6,793 nt of DNA, taken from Treponema sp. (GTDB taxonomy: Bacteria > Spirochaetota > Spirochaetia > Treponematales > Treponemataceae). Made by a program: the position numbers and the translations under genes. The notes beneath the pieces were generated by a model. It saw only the letters and a program-made list of their open reading frames with translations, was not told the DNA's origin and searched no databases. Location: NCBI GenBank assembly GCA_017613485.1, contig JAGADS010000111.1:1-6793 (forward strand). The letters are read 5' to 3'. This document shows, piece by piece, positions 1-4,936 of this stretch; position 1 is the first letter of the stretch, and each line of letters begins with the position of its first letter.

Positions 1-324
1 ATCTGGATCCTCATACACAGGCTCCGGCTCTTCAACCGGTGGAGCTACAGGTTCTGCAGCAGGTTCCGCAACAGGCTCCGGTTCTTCAACTGGAGTTTCC
101 ACTGCTTTTTCAACTGCTTCCGGTTTTGTCTCTTCCTTTATTTCTGAAACTACGGCAGTTTCCTTGGGACTCTCTTTCTTTGCCTGAGGTTTGCTTCTCG
201 ATGGCAATGGTCTGATTATGTTTGCAGGAGGAACGGCAACATTGTCGTCTTCCTGTTTCGACGCACAACCTGCAAGAATGAGGAAAAATACAGCTGCGAA
301 TAAAATTAATCCACGCCTGACCAT
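1..324 (-). CDS. Pro/Glu-rich lipoprotein, C-terminus cut by window edge
   Basis: Partial gene; 108 residues are visible and the frame is open at the left edge. Residues 1-20 form a lipoprotein signal peptide: MVRRG, a hydrophobic core, then the lipobox L-A-G-C with Cys20 as the predicted lipidated residue, so the product should be membrane-anchored and face the periplasm or outer membrane. The mature part is low-complexity: a Lys/Ser/Pro stretch (about 40-60), then a Glu/Pro/Val/Ala-rich segment (about 60-108) with VEEPEPV repeated at 79-85 and 97-103. Such stretches usually act as extended linkers ahead of a C-terminal domain, which lies outside the window, so no function can be given. The start at 324 was chosen because the signal peptide is then compact. 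An in-frame ATG at 342 would add six residues (MGYYIS). The ribosome site is poor for either: a GGGG lies 12 nt before ATG 324. That it is a lipoprotein is fairly certain; the family is not known. Confidence 0.8.
   Translation of the reverse strand, partial: MVRRGLILFAAVFFLILAGCASKQEDDNVAVPPANIIRPLPSRSKPQAKKESPKETAVVSEIKEETKPEAVEKAVETPVEEPEPVAEPAAEPVAPPVEEPEPVYEDPD
17..90. repeat. 20-bp direct repeat inside the lipoprotein gene
   Basis: A 20-base unit at 17-36 recurs at 71-90 with a single C/T difference. It encodes the two VEEPEPV copies of the lipoprotein and is separated by a degenerate stretch encoding AEPAAEPVAP. In-phase repeats of this kind can change copy number by slippage without breaking the frame. 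Confidence 0.7.
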
Positions 325-330
325 ACTAAT

Positions 331-360
331 ATAATACCCCATAAATTGCCCATCGGTCAA
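331..360 (-). promoter_or_regulatory. Putative promoter of the 1-324 lipoprotein gene
   Basis: On the minus strand TTGACC (355-360) and TATTAT (331-336) are 18 nt apart, five of six matches to each sigma-70 element. The -10 box ends only 6 nt before the ATG at 322-324, so transcription would begin at or next to the start codon and the mRNA would be nearly leaderless. This agrees with the absence of a good Shine-Dalgarno. It would also rule out the alternative ATG at 342, which lies upstream of the predicted transcription start. Prediction from sequence only. Confidence 0.45.
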
Positions 361-406
361 TTCAAATAAATAAACAATACATAAAATAATTTGTTACACT
401 CTGGGG

Positions 407-452
407 AAAAAAAATGCTCTGCCAGTGGGATTAGTGGGAAAACTGACAGAGC
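407..452 (-). terminator. Intrinsic terminator of the candidate small RNA
   Basis: On the minus-strand transcript an 11-bp stem forms between 452-442 (GCUCUGUCAGU) and 426-416 (ACUGGCAGAGC), with one G-U wobble and a 15-nt loop. One A then eight U residues (414-407) follow. As read on the plus strand the wobble becomes a C-A mismatch and no T-run follows, so the element works in the minus direction only. It would also stop read-through from the gene at 555-1226, whose stop codon lies about 100 nt upstream. Confidence 0.82.
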
Positions 453-465
453 TGAGTGGGAATCG

Positions 466-494
466 TTCAATATAAATAGTGGATTTATACTGAA
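466..494 (-). other. AT-rich hairpin 1 of the candidate small RNA
   Basis: The arms 494-483 and 477-466 pair over 12 bp (one G-U) around the five-base loop CCACU (482-478). The core TATAAAT/ATTTATA is perfect on both strands. It starts about three bases after the predicted transcription start, so it would form a 5'-terminal stem, an arrangement that often protects small RNAs from 5'-end decay. Confidence 0.6.
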
Positions 495-504
495 TCTAAA
501 TGTT

Positions 505-551
505 ATTATACACTATATGTAGCGTTATGTCAATTTATTTTATAATTTTTT
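505..551 (-). promoter_or_regulatory. Consensus sigma-70 promoter with UP-like element
   Basis: On the minus strand the -35 box TTGACA (528-533) and the -10 box TATAAT (505-510) both match consensus exactly with the optimal 17-nt spacer. Immediately upstream (534-551) lies an almost pure A/T stretch with A-tracts, resembling an UP element contacted by the RNA polymerase alpha subunits. The -35 box starts only 22 bases past the stop codon of the 555-1226 gene and no coding gene follows within 170 nt, so this strong promoter appears to serve the short RNA at 407-497. Confidence 0.8.
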
Positions 552-554
552 CCA

Positions 555-1226
555 CTATTTTCGATTTTTTTTGCGAGCTGGTTTTGCAGCCTTTGCTGAT
601 GTTTTTTTTGCGCTTGTCTTAGTGGTTCTTGAAGAAATTCTCTTTTTTTCAGGTTCTTTTTTGGGGCGTCCGCCTTTTCTCCCGTTTTCTCGTGCAGCTG
701 CGGCTTTTTTTTCTGTGCGTGTCTTCCCCATTGTTGATGCGGCATTCACCACGCTGGAAACAATAGTTTTTTTCCACACGGAAAGAGTTTCCTCATCTCC
801 TTCAAGACTTATGATTTTTTCAATCTGCTCCCTTGCACACATAAGCTGAGAGTCTATATTCTTGGAGAGATAATTCCTTGATCCTGTCGGCAGAGTTGAG
901 CGCAAATCGTCTATATCATTCAAAAGATTCTGCAAAAGTGGTGTAAGGTGGCTTATAAAGGCATCTGTACTTCCTTTTTTTGTGCTTATGCTCTTCCGGC
1001 GTGGTTTTAAGGCCTCGATAATCTTAATGTCAGCGTTTTCATCAAGCTCAATTACAGTATTATCCTTTTCCATGCTGTAGCGGAGAAAAAGCATGGTTAT
1101 GTTGAAGTTAATTGTCCTGAGCTCTGTAAGCATGTCATAATCGACATCAGCAACATCCGTATATGAATCAATTTCGTCTGTGATATCTTCCTGCAGCCTG
1201 CGGATTTCTTTTAAGGTGACTTTCAT
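555..1226 (-). CDS. Hypothetical protein, basic AT-hook-like C-terminal tail
   Basis: The product is 223 residues of no family I recognise. Residues 1-165 look mostly alpha-helical and are acidic to neutral in the first 70 (charged repeats such as EIRRLQEDITDEID), with a Lys/Arg patch at 75-84. There is no signal peptide or membrane segment, so it should be cytoplasmic. From about 167 the chain becomes very basic: an Ala/Lys/Arg stretch leads to GRKGGRPKK (182-190), whose G-R-P core resembles an AT-hook, and then an S/T/A/K-rich tail with KTSAKKTSAKAA-type repeats reminiscent of histone H1-like tails. This suggests binding to AT-rich DNA or RNA; it is inference. The ATG at 1226 is the only reasonable start (in-frame stop at 1281-1283, no other ATG between), though its ribosome site is weak. 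Lys codons give A-tracts of eight on the coding strand at 565-572, 602-609 and 705-712. It is divergent from the lipoprotein gene at 1369. Confidence 0.8.
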   Translation of the reverse strand: MKVTLKEIRRLQEDITDEIDSYTDVADVDYDMLTELRTINFNITMLFLRYSMEKDNTVIELDENADIKIIEALKPRRKSISTKKGSTDAFISHLTPLLQNLLNDIDDLRSTLPTGSRNYLSKNIDSQLMCAREQIEKIISLEGDEETLSVWKKTIVSSVVNAASTMGKTRTEKKAAAARENGRKGGRPKKEPEKKRISSRTTKTSAKKTSAKAAKPARKKNRK

Positions 1227-1368
1227 AATGTGAATTTTACTTTTTATCTGCGTTTTTGTAAAGGGGAAAATAAAAGATAATCATCGTTTGACTCGATATT
1301 CTTTTACTTGTTTTACATGGATTTTTATATTAAACTGTGTGCAGGTCATAAACAGGGAGACATTCAGC
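1227..1368. promoter_or_regulatory. Divergent intergenic region with plus-strand promoter
   Basis: These 142 bases separate two divergently transcribed genes. For the plus-strand lipoprotein the best candidate is TTTACT (1303-1308), 17 nt, TATATT (1326-1331), giving a leader of about 31 nt that contains the Shine-Dalgarno AGGGAGA (1354-1360), 8 nt before the ATG at 1369. A TTGACT at 1288-1293 has no good -10 partner. No convincing promoter for the minus-strand gene was found by eye. Confidence 0.4.
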
Positions 1369-2178
1369 ATGAATAAATTCAGGATTACTGCCGTGCTGGC
1401 TTTAACCGCTTGTTTTTTCTACGGATGTAACAGGAATTCAACTGAACGCAGGCTCAAGGAATTGCAGAAAATCAAGACAAACCTGGATTTTGAGCATGTG
1501 GTTGAATCAGACATCCACTCACTTGATGTAAAGATGAAGATCGGTAACATAACAGTAAAAAAAGGTGAAATTTTTACTGTAAAAGCCGCTTTTACACACA
1601 AACAGCTAAAACCGGAAGTCACGGAATCAAACGGGAAACTGTTCATCAAGCAGCAGGATAAGGTGAATAAACTGATGGAAGACAAGAATGTCAGATGTGA
1701 TCTGGAAATAATATGTCCTTTCGGGAATTCTTCTGGGAAAAATTTTTCTGCCATGGATCTGGAGAGCTGCATAGGAAATATCTCTGTAGATGGAATTTCC
1801 TCTGATAATGTTACTGTTCTTTGTGAAACAGGAAACCTTAAGGTTACGGACAGCTCTATCAATGAAGCAGGACTTAAGGTAATGCTGGGAAATCTTTCGG
1901 TGGAAGGAGGAAGGTATAATAACATAAATGCCAGCTCGGGAACCGGGAACCTCAAGTATTCCAATACAGACTTCAATACACTGGAATCAAAGGTAGAGCT
2001 GGGGAACACAAGGCTCATTGTTTTGGAACCATTATCTGATTACACCATGGACTTGAGCGTAAGTCAGGGCCGCATAACAGTACAAGGAGAAAAACAGCAA
2101 AGCCCGTACAAGACATTCGTGAGCGGAAACAAAAAAATAAGCGCATCATGTGCGACAGGAAACATCACTATCAACTGA
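1369..2178 (+). CDS. Lipoprotein with DUF4097-like beta-repeat domain
   Basis: The product is 269 residues. The frame is open from further upstream, but ATG 1369 is chosen because it has a strong Shine-Dalgarno (AGGGAGA, 8-nt spacing) and starts directly with a signal peptide. A hydrophobic core (6-18) ends in F-Y-G-C at Cys20. LTAC at 12-15 is a second possible lipobox, so the exact lipidated Cys is uncertain. Residues 45-269 are rich in short beta strands with turns of type G-N-[IL]-x-V: G59, G136, G155, G174, G193, G212, G234 and G264. This pattern is typical of DUF4097-type domains, predicted to fold as a stacked beta structure resembling adhesin or autotransporter repeats. The five central copies are exactly 19 residues apart. 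The protein is probably anchored in a membrane and exposed in the periplasm or at the surface. The family has no settled biochemical role. sufU follows 60 nt downstream but has its own possible promoter. Confidence 0.85.
   Translation: MNKFRITAVLALTACFFYGCNRNSTERRLKELQKIKTNLDFEHVVESDIHSLDVKMKIGNITVKKGEIFTVKAAFTHKQLKPEVTESNGKLFIKQQDKVNKLMEDKNVRCDLEIICPFGNSSGKNFSAMDLESCIGNISVDGISSDNVTVLCETGNLKVTDSSINEAGLKVMLGNLSVEGGRYNNINASSGTGNLKYSNTDFNTLESKVELGNTRLIVLEPLSDYTMDLSVSQGRITVQGEKQQSPYKTFVSGNKKISASCATGNITIN
1774..2013 (+). repeat. Five 57-nt repeat units encoding 19-residue beta turns
   Basis: The G-N turn dipeptides at residues 136, 155, 174, 193 and 212 of the lipoprotein recur at an exact 57-nt period. 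Each unit has the form [ILT]-G-N-[LIT]-x-[VYL]. Nucleotide identity between units is confined to the GGAAA/GGGAA core, so these are old, diverged repeats, not a fresh tandem duplication. Confidence 0.7.
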
Positions 2179-2187
2179 TAAAGACTG

Positions 2188-2216
2188 TTGTATGATGCTC
2201 AAAACTATGATATATT
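2188..2216 (+). promoter_or_regulatory. sufU: Putative sufU promoter
   Basis: TTGTAT (2188-2193), a 17-nt spacer and TATATT (2211-2216) make a reasonable sigma-70 promoter starting 9 nt after the upstream stop codon. Transcription would start near 2223, just ahead of the sufU Shine-Dalgarno at 2227-2232. This also argues against a longer SufU reading from upstream in-frame codons. Confidence 0.45.
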
Positions 2217-2238
2217 TTGCCAAGACAGGGAGCAGAAG

Positions 2239-2709
2239 ATGGACCTTAAATCTTTATATGCAGAAATACTTAATGAGCATAACATAAATCCGACTCACAA
2301 GGGTGTTCTTGAACAGCCGACCTATACCCTCAAAGGGGTCAATCCTAGCTGTGGAGACACGATTTATCTTCAGCTCAAGATAAATGAACAGGGAATTGTG
2401 GAAAAAGGCTCTTTCAACGGCTCAGGATGTGCAATCAGTCAGGCCTCCGTTGACATGATGCTCGATGACATAATCGGAAAAACAAAGGAAGAAGCCCTGC
2501 GTCTTGCAGATCTCTTTATGGGAATGATAAAGGGTGAGGTGACTGATGATAATGAGCTTGAGGAACTGGATGAAGCCGCATCATTAAAAAACATAAGCTT
2601 TATGCCGGCAAGGGTGAAATGCGCTGTTCTAGGCTGGCACACAATGCAGGAAATGCTGAAGAACGGCCGCACCAGCGCTGAGGCAAGTGTAGACCATTGT
2701 TCAGTTTAA
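2239..2709 (+). CDS. sufU: SufU, Fe-S cluster assembly zinc-dependent sulfurtransferase
   Basis: The product is 156 residues, close to the usual length of about 150 for SufU. All family ligands are present: NPSCGD (Cys38, Asp40), GSGCAISQAS (Cys64) and PARVKCAVLGW (Cys128). In the Bacillus subtilis-type protein these three Cys and one Asp hold zinc. There the zinc ligand swap with the cysteine desulfurase SufS lets SufU accept persulfide sulfur and pass it to the SufBCD scaffold in the cytoplasm. The spacer of about 63 residues between the second and third Cys, containing an acidic helix (about 100-115), fits SufU better than IscU or the NifU N-domain. An extra Cys154 lies near the C-terminus. 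ATG 2239 is chosen from the Shine-Dalgarno AGGGAG at 2227-2232 (6-nt spacing) and the alignment of the N-terminal helix. No sufS, sufB, sufC or sufD is visible, which is unusual because sufU normally adjoins sufS. Confidence 0.93.
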   Translation: MDLKSLYAEILNEHNINPTHKGVLEQPTYTLKGVNPSCGDTIYLQLKINEQGIVEKGSFNGSGCAISQASVDMMLDDIIGKTKEEALRLADLFMGMIKGEVTDDNELEELDEAASLKNISFMPARVKCAVLGWHTMQEMLKNGRTSAEASVDHCSV

Positions 2710-2719
2710 TAAAACTTTT

Positions 2720-4927
2720 TTATTGCTCCATGAGCTGAAGCAGTTTTTTAGCCGCCACCTGACTTCTCTGTGAAAGTGATTTCAAGGAGTCAACTGTCTG
2801 AGCCAAAACCTGGGAATCTGTAAAGATATCAGAGCTTGCACGGGTTACGAGCTCTGAAGCCTTGGAAAGCTCATGCATGTTTCCCATAACCTGGGTTGCA
2901 AATGAGCTCTGGCTTGAAACTTCATTTTTCATTCTAACGGCAGATTCAGAAAGGGCAATCGATTCCTCTGTAACTGCTTTTCCTGCATCACGCTGTTCTT
3001 CCATTCCCTGTGCGGCAAGGGACACTTCCTTTGCACTCTGGCTTGCACCGTTTTTTATCATGTCAAGAGTTGAGTTGACTTTATCCGTAAGCTTTACACC
3101 TTCACCTATAGTCTGAATGACTGTCATGATTATCTCGGCGATCTTTGCAGACCAGCTTGAGCTTTGTGCCGCAAGATTCTTGATTTCATGGGCGATGACC
3201 GAGAAACCTTTTCCTGCTTCTCCTGAATGTGCCGCTTCTATTGAGGCATTCATGGAAAGAAGAGCCGTCTGCTGTGCAAAGTCATCAAGTGTAGTAACGA
3301 CACTAAGGATTTCGTTTGATGATTTCTGGATGTCCTTCATCAGCTCATCAAGCTTTTTCATGTCCTGTGTACCGTCGTTTGTAAGTGAACTAAGTGAATT
3401 GGAGAATCCCGCCGCAGTATTGATTCCAAGACCCACTGTCTCAATTCCGTCCATAACCTGTCTGGTGCTTAAGGCAGTCTTTTCTATACTGGCTGTTGAT
3501 ATGGCAAATTCGTTGTTCATCCTGCCAAGGAATTCTGTAAGTGCCTTTACAGCATCGGCTGTTTCCTCACGAATCCTGTTCTGCTCCATAACCGCATTGT
3601 TGATGACCGATACCTTGTCCTGTGACTGCTTTGTAGCCATTGACACGGCTTCAACAGACTGCTCAAGCTCGTCAGAAATCTTTGATGTTTCATTTGCCAT
3701 TTGTTTTGCAGCGGTGAATATCTCTGAAAGCTTATCCCTCTGTGCCTCAGATTCAGCGGCAAGAAGAACGACCTGTTTCTTATCATGTGCGGACCTGATG
3801 CTTAATGTAATGAAAATTGCAAGGTTCAGTACAAAGAAGCCCAATCCCTGAAGCCAGATGAACGGAACCTTTCCCATAAGCATGTAAACAATGTCATAGA
3901 ACGAAAGCAGGCTTCCCAAGACAAAGCCAATGAAAACAATCGTCGCATCAAGCCTTTTTTTCTTTATTCCCCTGGATGAAAGAATGAATCCGTAAACAAT
4001 GACACCGATTATCGGAAGCAGGAACAGCTTGAACAGGAGATTCTGAAGCGCGCCGTCCTTAATTGCAATAAAGTAAAGGATAAGTATCACCGTGTCAAAT
4101 ATAATACCACCAATAACGAGCCTCTTAAGATGTTTTGCCTTAAAGAATGTATTAAGGAACATTGCCATGAAGCTAAGGCTTATTGGAAGGCATGCACGGG
4201 AGAATATGCGGTTGACGGCATAATTCACTGATATATGCTCCGCTCCCAGATCGTTAAAGTACAGGCTTATAAAGAACAGACACAGGGAGAAGAAAAGATA
4301 TGTAAGGTCCTTTTTGTTCCCGACAAACAGGAAAAGCGAATAGAACATGATGAAAAGACAGATGAACGTAAGAATATTGAACAGCTTCTCGGAGAACACG
4401 TTATGTACGTCCAGCTGGAAAGAAGCCTGTGACTCATTGTCAAGTGAAATACCTATTGTGTTAAAAATTCCAGCGTTTCCGGCTATTCGCAGGGCAAGAG
4501 AAACATGACCGTCAATAATACAGTTTGATGGAATGAGGAATTCCACAAAGCGTTCAGTACGTATGTCCAGGTGATCCCTTATAGTACCGACCGTACCTAT
4601 GTATATTCCGTTTGCATAAACTTCTGCCGCGGCACTGATCTTGCTTATGCCTAACCATACCGGCTCATCTTTTATTGAGTCAGGTATCTTGACAGTTTTT
4701 CTGGCCCACATTCTGTTTGAGGAATCCTTGAACGAAATTGTATCAAGCATGGAGGGACAGTCTTTCCAGTCACTGTCATCCAGACCGGGATCCGCCCATG
4801 AAAGACTGTCTCCGTCACGAATCTTCCAGTTTGATGAGATATCCCATGCCTTCCTGTCGTCAAATTCACAGGAACTCAAGAGAAAAAGCACAAATGCACA
4901 AAAAATAAAATGACAAACCCTTTTCAT
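2720..4927 (-). CDS. 7TM (7TMR-DISM type) chemoreceptor with sugar-binding-like ectodomain
   Basis: The product is 735 residues. Residues 1-20 are a signal peptide ending in L-L-S-S-C, a spirochaete-style lipobox with Cys20. Residues 28-165 form a beta-rich exported domain resembling the jelly-roll sugar-binding domain at the N-terminus of family 2 glycosidases: W34, DDSDW (50-54), a W-x-R-K-x-V-x-I-P strand (74-82), A-E-V-Y-x-N-G (101-107) and V-S-L-A-L-R (142-147). Seven hydrophobic segments follow (about 182-202, 207-224, 240-261, 269-288, 296-316, 328-348, 356-376), matching a 7TMR-DISM membrane module. There is no HAMP domain. A coiled-coil MCP domain spans about 385-730, with the hairpin tip at 548-590 (FAQQTALLSMNASIEAA, then GEAGKGFSVIAHEIKNLA), which docks CheW/CheA. 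There is no C-terminal CheR-tethering pentapeptide. The start lies 2 nt after the hydrolase stop codon, with GGAG inside that gene at 5-nt spacing. Its likely role is sensing a sugar or glycoside outside the inner membrane; the ligand is not determined. Confidence 0.92.
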   Translation of the reverse strand: MKRVCHFIFCAFVLFLLSSCEFDDRKAWDISSNWKIRDGDSLSWADPGLDDSDWKDCPSMLDTISFKDSSNRMWARKTVKIPDSIKDEPVWLGISKISAAAEVYANGIYIGTVGTIRDHLDIRTERFVEFLIPSNCIIDGHVSLALRIAGNAGIFNTIGISLDNESQASFQLDVHNVFSEKLFNILTFICLFIMFYSLFLFVGNKKDLTYLFFSLCLFFISLYFNDLGAEHISVNYAVNRIFSRACLPISLSFMAMFLNTFFKAKHLKRLVIGGIIFDTVILILYFIAIKDGALQNLLFKLFLLPIIGVIVYGFILSSRGIKKKRLDATIVFIGFVLGSLLSFYDIVYMLMGKVPFIWLQGLGFFVLNLAIFITLSIRSAHDKKQVVLLAAESEAQRDKLSEIFTAAKQMANETSKISDELEQSVEAVSMATKQSQDKVSVINNAVMEQNRIREETADAVKALTEFLGRMNNEFAISTASIEKTALSTRQVMDGIETVGLGINTAAGFSNSLSSLTNDGTQDMKKLDELMKDIQKSSNEILSVVTTLDDFAQQTALLSMNASIEAAHSGEAGKGFSVIAHEIKNLAAQSSSWSAKIAEIIMTVIQTIGEGVKLTDKVNSTLDMIKNGASQSAKEVSLAAQGMEEQRDAGKAVTEESIALSESAVRMKNEVSSQSSFATQVMGNMHELSKASELVTRASSDIFTDSQVLAQTVDSLKSLSQRSQVAAKKLLQLMEQ

Positions 4928-4936
4928 TATTACTCC
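4928..4936 (-). promoter_or_regulatory. Coupled junction: hydrolase stop / receptor Shine-Dalgarno
   Basis: On the minus strand the hydrolase ends GAG-TAA and the receptor ATG begins after only TA. The GGAG at 4936-4933, part of the last hydrolase codons, is the receptor's ribosome site with 5-nt spacing. Ribosomes ending on the hydrolase would place themselves on the receptor start, so expression of the two is expected to be coupled. Confidence 0.75.

Larger units (their letters stand above)
407..497 (-). ncRNA. Candidate small RNA, about 91 nt
   Basis: A self-contained transcription unit is visible on the minus strand: a consensus promoter (505-533), a predicted start near A497, and a terminator ending in U residues at 414-407. 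The RNA would hold hairpin 1 (494-466, a 12-bp stem with one G-U pair and loop CCACU), a short single-stranded stretch (465-453) and the terminator hairpin (452-416, 15-nt loop). UUCCCACU occurs twice (462-455 in the linker, 440-433 in the terminator loop) and AUCCCACU once (431-424). Exposed C-rich motifs are a known way for small RNAs of Gram-positive bacteria to pair with G-rich ribosome sites, so a regulatory RNA is plausible. There is no AUG in it. It does not match a known RNA family that I recognise. The alternative is a 5' leader with an attenuator for the downstream lipoprotein gene, whose ATG lies about 80 nt beyond the U-tract. Confidence 0.6.

Noticed and set aside
17..90. Direct repeat near the left edge as a CRISPR or mobile-element end
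   Set aside because: Only two copies, in phase with the reading frame and encoding the same peptide; it is a coding repeat.
360..470. Possible TTG-started small peptide across the candidate small RNA
   Set aside because: It has no Shine-Dalgarno and would be translated through the terminator stem; the hairpins and promoter fit a non-coding RNA better.
530..745. 71-codon minus-strand frame overlapping the end of the 555-1226 gene
   Set aside because: A +1-type shadow of the same basic tail; it has no ribosome site and would run through the small RNA promoter -35 box.
571..849. 92-codon open frame on the plus strand
   Set aside because: It is the complement of the Lys/Ala-rich tail of the 555-1226 gene, is Phe-rich because of AAA-rich lysine codons opposite, and has no ribosome site.
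1288..1368. Longer N-terminus (27 extra residues) for the DUF4097-like lipoprotein
   Set aside because: It would place residues in front of a typical signal peptide, and the good Shine-Dalgarno at 1354-1360 fits ATG 1369.
2708..2724. A/T inverted repeat between sufU and the receptor as a bidirectional terminator
   Set aside because: The stem is only 7 A-T pairs with a 3-nt loop, too weak to call an intrinsic terminator.
3117..3851. 244-codon plus-strand open frame opposite the chemoreceptor
   Set aside because: Composition is Ser/Ala/Phe-rich with no recognisable domain, and the opposite strand carries a clear MCP signalling domain. It is a shadow of the receptor gene's codon pattern.
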